The notes beneath the pieces are model-generated. The model made no database searches and was not told the origin of the DNA. It saw only the letters and a program-made list of their open reading frames with translations. From contig OZ018408.1 in assembly GCA_963969595.1 (NCBI GenBank), positions 22,503,823 to 22,567,822 of the forward strand: a DNA stretch of 64,000 bases, written 5' to 3'. This document shows, piece after piece, positions 47,191-60,499 of the stretch. The DNA comes from Neckera pumila. Taxonomy: Eukaryota; Streptophyta; Bryopsida; Hypnales; Neckeraceae. The position numbers and the translations under genes were made by a program. Positions within the stretch are counted from its first letter, which is position 1. Every line of letters starts with the position of its first letter.

Positions 47191-49850
47191 CTAGGGACCA
47201 TATCGAAAGCTTATGTATTCTTGAGATAGAATTGTGTAAATGAATTGATTCCCTTTTTGATAAGTCTTTAAAAAGGATTATAGTTGTAGTAGGCCACACA
47301 CATTTTCCCCCCATCTTGATGAATCTCTATACATAGCACTCTTTCCCTTCTTCCTATCATTAAGTTCAACAAATTTTGTTATAAACCTATACTCGGCCTT
47401 TTGGTTGAGTAATTAAGCCCTCTTTGGACTCGAAGAAGCCCTAGAGAGCGTTGTCTCTCCCTATTGTCCTTGAAAAAGAGGGATAGATAATCTAGCCAGT
47501 CAATTTCAATGATTGGCGTAATTGAAGTCTATTCTTTGAAGTTTCCATATTGGATTTCGAAAAGACAGAACAAGTGACTTTTAGAACACATATCAAGCGT
47601 TGTCTCCCCCTATTGTCTTTGAGACTGAAAGATAGAGAATCTCCAATCAATTTCTATGATTGGTGTTATTAAAGAGTCTATTCTCCACAATTGGTGTAAT
47701 TAAAGAGCCTATTCTCCACAATTGGCGTAATTTGAAAGAATCTATTTAGATTTAAAGTTTATATGTTTGATTCCAAAAGGATAGAATGAGTGACTTTTAG
47801 AATGCATACCTTCAAAGCAAAAAAAACAAAGTAGAATAGAAATAGGTTTCATACAAAATTAAAACCTCGGAGAAATGACACTATCAAATACAACGTACTC
47901 AACATCCTTCACTTACCACCTATTTTGCAAGCATAAATCATGGAACATAGAACAAGAAGCAAAGAAAAGTATGTAGAGAGCAACTTTGCAATGAATTTTT
48001 GTTATCATTGAAAAGTGACAACTTTCTTTATGAACTTGCAATAGGTCAAGAAATTTTACTAATTGTACAATAGAGAACTACACCTATGACCATATAAATT
48101 ATTTTTTCTAAGATTGTGGAAACTAAAGCATTTAATAGATATTAATACAAGAACTTAAACCATCTAGAATTTTGTATGGCAACCATTTTTACAATGGAAA
48201 TTGTGAATGGAAAGGAAAATTTAAGGAAATGTTACAATGGCAGATGTCTTTCATAGAAATGAACAAAAATGGTTGGAAATCATTGGATGTGCTTCTATTC
48301 GTGCAAGATTTTTTTGTCATAATATATTGGTATAATTATTTTTTGTTAAAGAAGGTGTAGTTAATACAATGCATCAAAGCATTCAAGCATGAAGTGCACT
48401 AAAATACATAAGGCATTAATCAAAGAGTGACTTTTTTTGCCTCACTGCAATTAAAAATCATAAAATACAAGGCACAAAATAAATAATCACCATTTGTAAC
48501 ATCTATAATTACGAGCTATAGAAAGCTGGAGTTAAAACATTACTATGACTATGAACTAATTTGTAGATTCAACATGATGCTTTTTAGAAAAAAAATCTTT
48601 GAAAAAGGCATAAATGAAATATCATCTTTTGCATATAATTGAGAAAATATAACACTTGCAATTTGTCAATTGGATTGTCTTTTCCAACACCTTTATGACA
48701 TTTCTTTGAAGTAGGAACAAGAGCATTTCCCAAATGATCCCAGAATAAATATGTATATTTTGTTGTTAATTGATTTTAAAAAAAATTAATATTTTGGTGT
48801 TTAGATTGTTTTTAACCTTGGAGTGCCGCGGACGGCATTCCATGGCGTTCCGATGACAATGCTGTTGAGCAAAGAAGAGTTCAAAAGCATTTTTCCATCC
48901 TCTTGACCTTTCACATTGGGTTATGAAGAGTATTCAATTGAGTTTGTGCTCTTTCCAATTTTTGTCTTCATGGAAATGAGAAGCTATTAAAAAAAATGAA
49001 TCACAAAATATGCTATTTTAGAGTATTTTGGGAATTTGTTGCTCCTTGCTTTAAATCTGAAATTTCTCCACAAAAATGATATTTTTTGAGTTTGATTCAA
49101 ACTAACAAAATAAAGGTCATCTACTCTAGTTTCACCTCCAATTTGAATTTTGAAAAAATTCCTAATATTGCATATCTTATTGCAATTTGAACATTGGGTG
49201 TATTTTCAATGTCTATTATTTTCTAATTATAGAATACATTGAAATTGAGTTTATACCATGATATTTGTTATTGTGATTATACACTTATGGTGAAATTTTC
49301 AAATGTTTTTGAAATATTTTTCTATTTAATATGATTTTTTTTCACTTTTTCTTCAAAAATTATTTAAAAAATTATTTTTATACAAAAAAGTCTAAATTTT
49401 TTCTGAAGTAAAGAAGACATATATTTCATCTCAAAGATAAGAATAAAAAATTTCATATATATTTAGTTGCAAAATGACAGCAAATTGAATGATGGACAAT
49501 GAGGTTTGAAATCAATGGTCATGGGTCCGTCATTTACGGGGGTTAATGGCCCTTATCTAAAGACACTCACTTAAGGAACGTCCAAAAGAAAATGACCTTT
49601 TTGAGCCGTTATTTTTCATTTGGACTTTGAATTGTCATGTATACTAATGAGAACCACTACAAGTTTTTAAGAGTAACCAATGAAAACTGAAGAGTTTTTG
49701 AGTCACAAATTGGTTTATAAGTTTATTTAAATTTAAATTTTTGTTAAAGAAAAAAATAAATTATTAATATTTGAATAATAAAAAATACAAATAATAATCC
49801 GTAGTCTTGCTTGTTTTGTTTTACTTTGTTTTGTTTGTTATGGTGAGATC
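47191..49850. other. AT-rich intergenic region
   Basis: No gene recognised. Local direct repetition occurs around 47460-47760 (a block with CTATTCTCCACAATTGG(C/T)GTAATT repeated two to three times). Short homopolymer runs are frequent. Confidence 0.4.
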
Positions 49851-50010
49851 TCTTTGGACGGTGCCTCCCTCGATCGCGTTCTTGGTACCGTCAGAAAAGC
49901 CCTCATTGAGGACAAGTACACGGGCTTTGTTTCATGGAGTTCCAATTGTCTCAAGGAAGAAAAGATTTTGAATTTCAGAGTTTTTATGATTATGAATTAG
50001 AAAATTACTT
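49850..50010 (+). repeat. Dispersed repeat fragment (copy 2 of 3)
   Basis: Same family as 8300-8395 and 63540-63695. It contains CGGGCTTTGTTTCATGGAG then TTGAATTTCAGAGTTTTTATG. This copy shows more of the 5' part (GAGATCTCTTTGGACGG and following), which is also visible at 63550. Confidence 0.5.
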
Positions 50011-52844
50011 TTCCTTTTATTATGGCTGAGGCAACGGCACTCAAGGCACGCTAGTTTAATTTTAAAACATTCATCCCATCTCCCACTATTCGTCAATGTC
50101 GACGACTGCAAAGACCTTTTCAGACGAAACCTTGGAATTGTCGGAACTCAGGTTTGGAGGAGCGGAGTCTGGGTCTGTGGGAGCCTGATGACGATGAATC
50201 CACCGTCCTGTAGTGTTTACTAAATGTGGGTGGAAGGTTCCTGGAGGTGGCTTGACATTGGTCTTGAAATAAGTAAGCGTGGTTCACGGCGGCTGCCGCC
50301 GGCATGCGGGAGTCGGTCCAGCAAGTTCAAGTCAGTCAGCAAAGAACAAGGCACGAAGAAACTGTGGACTTTTTCATAGAAGATGTCTACAGTAGTCTGC
50401 TCCTGCAAGGTAGAATGTCATTGTTGGAGGAGTTCGTTTCATGGATTCGGTTAGTCTTCAGTTGTCCTGAGAGCACAATATAATTTGTGGGCATAAAAGA
50501 TTTCTTTCCCGCTTGATTTCTTATCTGTTTGGTCATCGACGTGTCCTCAGAAAATCTAGTAACCCAAGTGAGTGTGGCGATGATTGTGAGGGCCTGAAGC
50601 AAGTTTAAGATAGAGTTGGTGACTCCGAGTGTTGGAGCAAGGCCACTTCGGGCTTGTAAAAATGTAAAGTAGAGGCTCCATTAGGCATACAATAGATTAG
50701 ATGATCCATTGACCATAACTTACAAGTGAACTTTGATTTGTGATAACCGTGAAAACACTTAGTCTATTAACATTTACTTTTTTCCAATTGATTTTTAAGC
50801 AACACCAAATAAATGTGCAAATTTGAGATGAGACAAGTTTCAAAGGCTCAAAGTTCACCTGAATGGTAGATGGAACCTCGCTCCCCTGCTTGCTGTATGG
50901 TGGATGGACACTTCATAATATATGCAGAACGGACATAAATACAGGAGAAGAGTACAACACACAATTCTCAACGTAAGACAGAGACAAAAAGTGTACCAGA
51001 TGCTTCTGGGATGTATTAGCTGCATAGAGTTTATTGGAAAATGTGGAAAGTCTGAAGCTTGCACAGATTTGCAGAATGAAAAGACAACTGAAGAATGGGA
51101 GCTTCTTGAACTGTCTAAAGAGAAACTTGAGGTCAAAACGATTGCCAGCCGAGCTGGGCAGCGCACCATGACAACCCAAAGCTTACACAGCAGTTGTGAC
51201 GCTAAATAGATGGTGAGAAGCATCTATACGAGGAGCCAATGTGTGGAGTATCGTGAACGCTCCCCTGAGCACGAATCAGAAAAGAAAATGATGCCATACT
51301 TTTTTCAATTGCCTGTTGAGGAACGGAAAGACTTGGACAAGATGCAAAACAAGAATCAAAAGTGAAAGTAGCTGATTCGAATGTAGCTACTTACATACAA
51401 ATCATTTGCGAAGCGAAGGACAATGTTGAATAGATAGTTAGAAACTACACGAGGAGTCACTGTGTGGAGAATGCTTCATCGTGAATGCTCCCCTAAGCTC
51501 GACTCCAATAAGAAAATGAGGCCACACTCTTTCAATCGCCAATTCAGAAACGCAGAGCTTTGGAGAAGATGCCAAATAAGAATCCGAAAGTGCGCTTACC
51601 GTGATGATAACCCAGAAAGTATAGTAAGAAAGGAGCGTGCTACTGAAGAGCAACAACAAGAAGCACGATCTCCGAGATCCATTCCGAAGATCTCGCCCTT
51701 TTGACTGAAAATTTCAGCAACAAGGCCAGGCGATTAATCAAGGAAGATATAAACTGCGTTGTGGTGCATCCTTCCGGGGAAATTTGTTGAATGTCTTGAA
51801 AATTCTACGAGGAAGGTTGAAGTCCTAAATCCTAACTCGGAAGACAATCAACACGAAACACAAATACTATGGTGAATTTCCTCCTTTGGGTCTTCTACAA
51901 TACAAATGACGTCTCCATTTCTGAGCGTCACATTACTACATTCTCTTCACAAGTCTGTCGTTAATTGATTTCATTCCCAGCAGCTCCGTCACCTGAGTTC
52001 AGTTTCTCCATTACATCACATTTTTCAATGGTTTACCTATTGTGAGCTATGCCCTGAATGTACGAATCTGATACATTAGAGTTATCCTTTGATCCATAGT
52101 GTTTCCAACCTTCTTGCAAAAACAACCCAACGGGGCTTTCGAGCACCTACAGATTCAATCAGATTGACAATTTCATATCGACTTCCCGCCATTCCTTTAC
52201 CAGCATGAGCCAACAGCAACACTTTGACACAATTTAAGGCGAACTCTCTTATCTTCGTTAAAGTACTGCAAATTGCCATAATAAACCTCGTAACAAAGCC
52301 AACAAATAATCTTCTACCACTACGTCTCTAAACCCACGCACCTCACAAGTACGCTTAGGTCAACGTTCGTGATCACCAAGCTCCGTTACAGCACGCCATG
52401 CGTTTGCTCATCCGCCCATTGCCTCAAAAGCATTCTATTTGCGCACATACCTGCAAAAGCCACGCATCTTCAAATTCTTAAATTGGCAAAATTGTAAACC
52501 CTAGCGGAGACCTCGAAAACGATTGTTTGAAGTAGAGAAACCGGATGATTTTTCAAACTAAGAACGAGAATGTGCACCATTGGTACATTATGACGGCATG
52601 GGGTACAGTGACAAGAATGGATACGTCTACCTTAGTCGGAAGAGAAACACGAAAGAGAAGGAAGAGGGTCAACACGAAACTAATATACTTTGTGACATCT
52701 GACACAAACTGTGACAATAACAAGATACAGCATATTAGAAGAGGAGCAGAAATATTTGTTGAGTGCAGTTTAAATGACGGACGAAAGTAACCTTTACATA
52801 ATGAAAGCTCATGTGACAAATACTGATATTCACTGTCTGCTGAC
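50011..52844. other. Region with unassigned frames, no family recognised
   Basis: Minus-strand frames near 50120-50600 and 52082-52279 (ATG at 52279, 65 aa) are short and have no motif. The latter might be an exon of an unidentified gene. A degenerate tandem repeat is at 51220-51600. Open plus-strand frames at 50922-51209 and 51462-51704 fall in or beside this repeat and may be one decayed repetitive protein. Confidence 0.35.
51220..51600 (+). repeat. Degenerate tandem duplication (period about 221 bp)
   Basis: Two direct units share ACGAGGAG(C/T)CA.TGTGTGGAG, then TCGTGAA(C/T)GCTCCCCT and a tail of AAGATGC.AAA.AAGAATC.(A/G)AAAGTG. The first begins near 51228, the second near 51449. Divergence is about 20-25% by eye. 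Confidence 0.65.
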
Positions 52845-54729
52845 CTGCGAGTCAGTCATGTAAACAGCGCAAACATTAAAGTCCCATCTCTTCAGCTGAT
52901 ACACAAATGTACGAAGCACAGGTATATGTGAATAAAGCTCGATCCGATCTGCGCACAAACAGATAGAATGAAGTCATCAGAAACCATGTCCTTTATTTCT
53001 CAATTACCCATCGTAGAGTTGACGTTCCAACATGATATTCACTAGCTATGTTTCAAAGAATGACAGGAGACAATTCATGTTATCCGTATGCCCACCCTCT
53101 TTGCTCCTGTAAGTTCCAAAGAAGTGATTACATTGTATTCAGCGACACTTAAACAAACGAATCAGTATGTCCTCGGGTGATGGAGCTGAACTCTCAGCTG
53201 TTCAAACTAAATGTAACATAAAAGTATGCAACTATATCAGCTCTTTGTTCGTAATAATCAAATCAGATAAAATCGCTGCCGGGACTCAACAAACACTGTG
53301 GCTCTATCCACCTTGAGATGTCTCCAAAACGCCACTATGAGGTGTGTTTGAAATATCCAAAGGCATCCTCTCCAAAATGCCATTCCAAAGATTGTTCCAC
53401 TTCATTAATTCCCATTTACGCACAAAAAGGTCAAGAGAATAAGGCCACAGCAATTCAAGCATGGCCCGATTTCTATTGCAAACAAGCAGTTTCTTAGATT
53501 TCCTATTAGTAATGCTCACACGACTCAATGATTCCAAAGAAATGGCAAAATAAATTGAGATGGATTGTTGCCGCACTTAATTTGTCATGAGCTAAAATTA
53601 AATATCTCAATGAGTCCACAAACTCGGCATACTCTCTCTGCATCGATTGACTTGTCCCACATTATGGACACACATAAGGAGCACACTAAGCAGAACCATC
53701 ACGGAACATCTTTATGACTTACAGAAAAGCTTGGTCTTGTGACCCTCAGAAAATCAGAAAGTCCGAAAATTTGTTTTTTCATTATAGGCTATTAAAAATC
53801 GTAAGACTGACTATCAGACAAGGAGGAAGACCAAGGGAGTGCAACTAACTGCATATATCATCGGTGCCCCTCCGGCCCAACAACGACACCAGCAACGGTT
53901 TCTCAAACAAGAAGACGTTTATAATTCGGCGACAAAATAGGAAAGGAACAAACCAGGACAATCGAAGATCAGGTAGTCATCATCAATGTAGTCTTCCAAC
54001 TGCTCTGACAGTCAATCATCAAGATTATCCTCAAGATATCTACCACTTGGTCAAAGTGCAACCCATTGATAACTTCACAAAGCTGTTACGAATGTTGTAA
54101 TATGGAATGTATGTATAAGAAAAAAAATACCAGACCAGTTTTGCAGCAAAAGCTTATATACAAGGAAAAGGATACTCCATGCAGTACACAAGGCCACAAT
54201 TCGGCCCAAGTTTTAGATCCTCCATTACATCTTTTAAAGATATCAGCTCCCGGATGTCTGTATGCAGCAACTGACCACACTCAGGTCGTGTTAATAAGTG
54301 CTTCAGCGGAAGGTTGATTCCTGAATTTTCATTCCATTACTAATTAAAAAGACCTGTGGACAATTGTAATTGACTGCACTTGCATATGTCCTCTAAAAGC
54401 AGCGCTAAAATCTCAGGCTCAGCCTAACAAAAGTGCTTACCAATAGAGACGGCGTACTCAAAGTGGTCGGCAGCAGGATCCAAGTTCACCACATGGACAG
54501 TTCTACCGACACTCTGGCAGTGCTCGAAAACATTCTTACAGTAGGTCGACTGCAGCAAGCAATCATATCAGGTTTCCAGAAATCGACAAACTCAAAAACA
54601 TAACCATCACACTTCAACAGAAAACAAAATCCCTCATATGGTGCCTTGATAATGATAATGATGAAGCACGCCAACTCACGCTGAGAAGCATACCTTGCCA
54701 CTGCCGGCGGGCCAGATGACGAGCTGCAT
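52845..54729 (-). pseudogene. GPN3-like GTPase, truncated pseudogene
   Basis: Exons on the minus strand match the N-terminal half of GPN3: 54729-54694 (MQLVIWPAGSGK), 54549-54441 (STYCKNVFEHCQSVG, VNLDPAADHFEYAV), 54257-about 54180 ([20 protein letters not shown]), about 54040-53954 (LEDNLDD, stop, LSEQLEDYIDDDYLIFDCP) and 52948-52845 (RIELYSHIPVLRTFVYQL, ending VYMTDSQ). Damage: TGA replaces the Trp codon after LEDNLDD; the P-loop Gly is Trp (IWPAGSGK for IGPAGSGK); the G of the DCPGQ motif becomes Asp (DCPDR); GPNGG is GPNCG; the exon 3 donor has lost its GT; and no exon for the C-terminal half (KFISG, NILSKMDL) is found. Functional GPN3 helps RNA polymerase II assembly and nuclear import; an intact copy must exist elsewhere. 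Confidence 0.85.
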
Positions 54730-55019
54730 AACGAATTTTTACAAAACTCTACACCGCGAGGAAGATTCCTCTTGCACAAAAGCCGCGACGTCAAGTTCCA
54801 ATCAGAGCATCAAACTCCGACATTCAACTGGGCTTCTTTGATGAAGATTCTTATAAAAGTCGTGAGAAGAGCAATTGGCGTAAACCCCTGCCCTGAAAAT
54901 TTTGCGTTCACTTTGCGGGAGGATTATATTCTGTAAGGCCGCACCCGCACCGCACCAATAGCAAGACTTCGTTAACCGCACCAGTAGCAAGAGTTTACAA
55001 ACGTTAGCTATCAAACTTT

Positions 55020-55320
55020 CTTTGTGCCCGCAAAGACCAAGAAAATTAGCCGCTGTTAAGAGGAGTTAGCCTTTGCTCTTTTTTCCCTGCCCGCTTCGAT
55101 TCTGCTTCGGTGCCCCTTCACCTACTGCCGGATCTCTGCATTCCCGTATGTAATTACTTGCACACATTCTACTCTAATTCTTGAGTACATATCAAAGTGC
55201 TTCTTTTTATAGCTGTGAGCTTAGGGTTCAAAACTTGCGTACCGCCATGTCGTCATATTTATTAAAATGGATATTTTCAATCGTCCATGTCCTCAGTAAT
55301 TTTGGTAGTAAGGCTCTTTA
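55020..55320. other. Intergenic, no feature seen
   Basis: Upstream flank of the GPN3-like pseudogene. No gene, RNA or element was recognised. Confidence 0.4.
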
Positions 55321-55323
55321 GAT

Positions 55324-56700
55324 AGTTATTAACCATAAAAACAATCACAAACTGGATAAAGAAATACGCAAGCATTGCAAGCAAAAGTTTTTGACGTACA
55401 CTGAACTTCGAGATCTGCTCCATTCAACTGCTGGTGCTGTGCTTGTAGCACGTCTCAAAACGACATGTTCTGCGGTGCAAGACGAAGTCTGAATGGAGAA
55501 AACAAGCTGGGTTTCCCACAGGAAGAACGGGAGGTCGATACCGGGGGGTATTTTTTTCAACGTGTAACTGCACCCCCCTGAAAGTTCTGTTTTAAGTAAG
55601 ATTTGGGGGGGTGAAGTTACACTGTGAAAAAAATACCCCCCCGGTATCGACCTCCCGTTCTTCCTGTGGATCCTACTCATGCAGTTGCGATCGCAGTTTC
55701 TACAAGATTCAGCGGACTTTCTAGGACACTCCAGAGTAACCGAATCAGCAACTACTGTACCATAAATTCGAAGTTGTGCAGATCTGATAAGCATATTCTT
55801 TACTCAGCCCCACACTTTGCCCCACAGAAGTTTCAGCTTATGCTCTGTTCTGGTATCTTCACAGGTGTAGAGTGACTCAAATATTTTGAAACTCATCATG
55901 CTCCTTAGCAGGAGATTGAATTCCAATACACATTTAACGCGTGCCAATCTATTCAACTCAGGGCGTTTCGTAATCAGCATTTTACACCAATACAAGCATT
56001 GCTGCAGTCCCCCATTACACAACAAGGTTCGAATTGACGGGGTGAAAAATTTACAAGTGGAAGCAGAGATTCATAAACCAAACTGTGTTCAAGGAAAGTA
56101 GGGTTTTGCACCACACTTCACTCAAGTGCTGCACTTCAATCTACTTCAGGGTGTAATACTTCATGACAAAACTTCGATCTCTACAGAACAGCTGCCCCCA
56201 AATGACACCCAAAGTGTGTATCGAAGAGAAAAGAAAACACAAGCAGAAACTTGCACGTTTGCATTGTTTCAATCTTAAATTGCCTCCTACACAACAAACT
56301 TGAGTTGAAAAAGCGTTGAGATTCGGTACCTGGAGCAACCAGAAGACGACGAAGCACCCCAACTCCAAGCCGTTGATCCCCAACCATGACACCACAGTCC
56401 CCACAGGATCGTCTTGAGCTCCTGCGAAGAGAGATTACCAGTACATGCACATGAGCCCCATTAATATCAATGACAAAATCTGCGTGCAATTCTGCAATCG
56501 AAAGAGACCAAAAGCGGCGAGAAGGCTATCAAAAAGACGAAATTAGAACCGAAGTTGCAAATTGGCATACCTGAATCAAGCTTGCGGAGGTTTGCCAGCG
56601 GCAAATGGTGATCGGAGAAACCGAGGAGCGCTATTACAGCCCAAGAATGCGCCTCAAAACCCCTGACGAACAAGATTGAACCGAAAAGATTCGAAGTTTA
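55324..56700 (-). other. Possible remnant of an unidentified spliced gene
   Basis: Several minus-strand stretches look like exons: about 56690-56578, containing EAHSWAVIALLGFSDHHLPL and ending in AG followed by a GTATG donor; about 56425-56330, with acceptor CTTCGCAG, where one frame is strongly hydrophobic (WLGINGLELGCFVVFWLL), ending CAG before GTACC; and about 55430-55328, where one frame ends in a hydrophobic tail. I could not join them into one convincing protein or assign a family. The palindromic element at 55516-55669 lies between them. A membrane protein is one possibility. Confidence 0.25.
55516..55669. mobile_element. Long-palindrome (foldback) element
   Basis: About 60-bp arms: CCACAGGAAGAACGGGAGG at the left and its reverse complement at the right (ending CCTGTGG), continuing through GTCGATACCGGGGGG and a T/A run, with about 25 bp of loop. 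The two arms are almost identical, so the insert is young or maintained. No clear target duplication was seen. Confidence 0.8.
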
Positions 56701-56779
56701 CCCCGCTGGTCTCAGAAACAGTCGATGCTCATCAGAGGGTGGCTGGAGTAGGCATGCTTCAATATTGGGGAAACTTCAT

Positions 56780-56960
56780 GTCAAGAATTTCTGTCAACAT
56801 TTGTAATATTTGAAAAATATGCTATGCAATATTTGAAAAATATGTACTCTAGGAACACCAAATCCAAGCATTAGATAGCCAAGACAACAACTTGATAAAG
56901 TATCTCCACAAATTAGGATGACATTCATCCAAGCAGTCATGAAGATGAAACTTAAGTTTC
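56780..56960 (+). repeat. Dispersed repeat, inverted partner at 62690-62900
   Basis: The block from AATATTTGAAAAATATGTACTC through ACACCAAATCCAA and GATGACATTCATCCAA to GATGAAACTTAA matches the reverse complement of about 62690-62900. Identity is roughly 75% by eye. It could be a piece of a mariner-like or other DNA transposon; no protein could be assigned. Confidence 0.55.
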
Positions 56961-57722
56961 AATCTGTTTGTTGTCCATGTCGGAATGCTTAGGGATTAAC
57001 CCTTAGAAGCTGTTGGGACTACATATGGACAATGGTAATTGATCATTAGAGTATGAAGTACGTATTGCAATTAATAATAGAGGGCATACACCATTGGATT
57101 GATAATTCAACTATAAACATCTTTACCTTCAATTGGATGTAAGTTTCAAGGAATTTCAGCATCTACAGTTTATCATGCTCAAATCTAATACCATACACTT
57201 AAAATATAGGACCATTTTGTAACTCTTCATATATGAGGGAGTTGCAAGAATGATCCTAATTGCTAAAAGCTCTATATCATTAGAGATTTGACTCAGTGTG
57301 AGCACTAATTTTGTCCCTACTATATACTTCAATTTGTACACTTTCTATAAATACGTAGAAAACATTATATTGCAAGTTGTCTAAACTTTTGGAGGTAAAG
57401 AGGTGTCGATTTCCTCAAAAGAATGTATACTAAATCTTATGCGCATAATAGACAACATGTATTGCCTTAAAACAAATAAAAGTTAAAAGTATGAAATCCA
57501 CCACCATATTATGAGGCTCACAAACCCTAATATACATACATCCATAATCAATACTATCCAAATGAAGCACCCACATTTGAACCAAAAAGCATCATTTTTT
57601 CCTAAATATTGATGTATATATCAAAACATAAAGTCTATAAAAACCTAATGGTGTTTTTTGTAAACCTAGAGATTGTACTTTGAAAATTCATAACTTATTG
57701 GTGTATACATAATGCATGTTAA

Positions 57723-58684
57723 CCCCTCACCGCCCAAAGTCCAACCATGCTTAAAAAATGCTTGCCTTTGCAAGTCTGAAAAGTCAAAATTAGAGTGAGG
57801 TATGAAGATCTCAACCGTACAATATTGTAGTGTGTATGTTTTAGATGGTGTGGAACAAATTTGGGGTCATTTGACCATTTAGATTGAAAGATTATAATGT
57901 TTTAGTGTTCAAAAAAGGTGCTGAAATTTTCTTAAAAACACATTTGGAGGTGAAATTCGATTTCTAAACCTACTCAAATGAAAAAACTTTAAGCTACAAA
58001 GTGATTCAAAACCATAATATAAACACTTTGGTGAAAAGAATTTCATAAAAAATGAATCATTGTGTCTATAAAATGGGTTCGAAATGTCCAAAAACACTGA
58101 AAAAAGGAGCAAAAAATCACATCTACAATTGAACCTCCTTCTACTAAAATGCTTCTCAGACAATCAAAACTTTTTGGATTGATATGAAATTTTAGCCACA
58201 AGAACTAGACAAGTATACGCAACTTCCCCAACAAGAACTTTTGAAAAAGGATCATGTATGAAGTAGTTATGAGCCGCCGAAGTTGACTGAAATGCAATAA
58301 TATCTGGATTTTGAACTTCGAATTGCTCCCAAGAATTCAAAACAATTTGGATTGGCATGAAAATATTACCACAATAACTAGACCTTAAGGAGTACAAAAC
58401 CCAACAAATTTTATTGAAAAAGAAAATTTTTGAAAAAAGATAGAAGCCCCAAAAGTTGCATTTATCACAACGCAGTGTGCTGAACAAAAATTGACCCTGT
58501 GAACTTTGAATGGCTCTCGCAAACTCAATTCGTCTTGGATTGATCTGAAAATTTTACCATAGAAATTAGACTAGTATGCGTAACTTTTCCGACAATTTTT
58601 ATTGAATTTGAACATCGGATACAAAAGTTATAGTGCTTCAAAGTTTGTGTGGGGACACTTTTCGTCCTCTTGGGCGATGAGGGG
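57723..58684. mobile_element. TTAA-flanked CCC-end element, distinct subfamily
   Basis: TTAA at 57719-57722 and 58685-58688. Ends CCCCTCACCGCCCAA and inverted TTGGGCGATGAGGGG. Same architecture as the other TTAA elements but a different terminal sequence after the first five bases. 962 bp, no significant frame. Confidence 0.75.
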
Positions 58685-58688
58685 TTAA

Positions 58689-60490
58689 AGTCCGTTAGAA
58701 CGTTCTTTCAATTGTTAATAAGATCCAATAAAAATAATATATATTTAATGATAGTAACTATACTCACTTGTATTTAGTGATAGTTACAGGAAGGCTTACT
58801 TTAAACCATCCCATCAATTTTGAGAGCCCTCCCCTCTTTTTCTTTTTGAATTTGCTCAATCTGTGGTGAATTATGTATCTATGCTACACATCAATACCTC
58901 TACTACTTATAGGCCCTCAACTTTGCACAAATGTGATGCAAACTTTTTACTAACTGAATCATTGTACGAACAATTGGTATTTTTAGATGCTCTTTTAATA
59001 ATTAGCTCCCAATTTGTATGGTTGTTTTTACAATAAACTCAGATCCATGATCCATCTTTACTCATTGATTTTCAAAAACTACCACACTCAAGATGATACA
59101 AGCTTGTGAAGAGCACTACACCAAGCGAAAATCAACAAATTAGCTTTAAAAGTACAATAATTTGCACTAGAAAATAGTAGATTCACATAATTTTTTGTAT
59201 TTTGAAAATGTCACAATGAAAATACAATTGTATTTAGTATGTCAATTTTTATAGAAGGCATATTAAAAAGTTCAAATGACATGTTCACTTGAGATCAACA
59301 AATTTTGGTCAATGGTTGCCTCATGCATCATTTTGGAATATGCATTGGAAATTAATGGCTTCTTTATTCCATTTATAATAGAAATTTATAAAATTTCTTA
59401 TTCTTGATTATATTATATTCATGTATTTAATTCTTGCTTATTTTCAATATTTGCTTAATTATTGATGCCACAAAACACAATTTTTACACCATATTGATGT
59501 TTAAATAGGCTACTCCTAAATGGAGTCAAAATTGAGCCAATATGAAATTAAAATATTTTATATTATGATATTGTGCCAAAATAACATTCAATTGGCTTTA
59601 CAATTGCCAAAAATTTGTGAACATCAAAATTGTAATAATATGTTATTGAAGTATTGTATGCTATCATAGGATGAAGTAGAATTGAAATAGCGCATATAAA
59701 AATTGTGGTGCAAAGGCACCAAACAAGCATTGAAGTAAGGATGTTAAAATTGTGTCTCCATGAAGTTAAAATACTCTCTATCAACATATGCCAAAATGAT
59801 ATGACATTGAAAAATTGCATATTCAATTAATAATATAGAAATATTAGAATAATTGATGTGAAATTGGCATCAAATAACATAAAAATAGGACATGTCTAAA
59901 ATGGCATCATTTTTACCTTCAAACTATGCTAATGTCAAATTGACATTGAATAAGTATACATCCAAATGATAAATGGTCTAATAATGATGTGAAGATGACA
60001 ATACATATTTTACATTGAAACGCTCTCAAGATAATTTGATGCCAATTCAATATCAAAGTAATTAAGAAAATGCCACTAAAATGGCCTCTATGTTAGATTG
60101 TTATTAAAGGCATCAAAATGATTTGGCCTAACTTTTTTGATGATGCATAGTTTTGAAAATGCACCAAACTTGGGTTGTTTGTTTTTTCCATGTAGATTAT
60201 ATTGAAGGATCTTCTCACATTACGAAATTGTGGCAAACTAGATCTACAATTTTAGGCAACACAACTTCATATGAAAGAGGCTTTTCAACCCAAATGACAT
60301 CATTCTAATCTCTAGATAAAGGACAAAGTGTGTATTTATCAAAAAATTGGGAATTTTTGAATGTTAGTACAAAGTCAATTTTTAATGGATATATTTGGAC
60401 TTTTTAATACACAGTACAGACATGCACATCCTCCACAAGAAGTAATTTTTTCTATCAGGCTACTAGATAAAATATTATATTGCCCAAAGT
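58689..60490. other. AT-rich intergenic region, no gene seen
   Basis: No gene, RNA or element ends recognised. The composition is very AT-rich; short frames at 59563-59826 and 60361-60603 look accidental or belong to the foldback that follows. Confidence 0.4.
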
Positions 60491-60499
60491 TTTTTAGAC

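Noticed and set aside
47460..47760. CRISPR-like spaced repeats
   Set aside because: The repeated CTATTCTCC...GTAATT blocks are irregular in spacing and sequence, and the DNA is nuclear eukaryotic.
53990..54040. TGA in the GPN3-like exon read as selenocysteine
   Set aside because: The position is an invariant Trp in GPN3, land plants lack the selenocysteine system, and several other essential residues are also lost.
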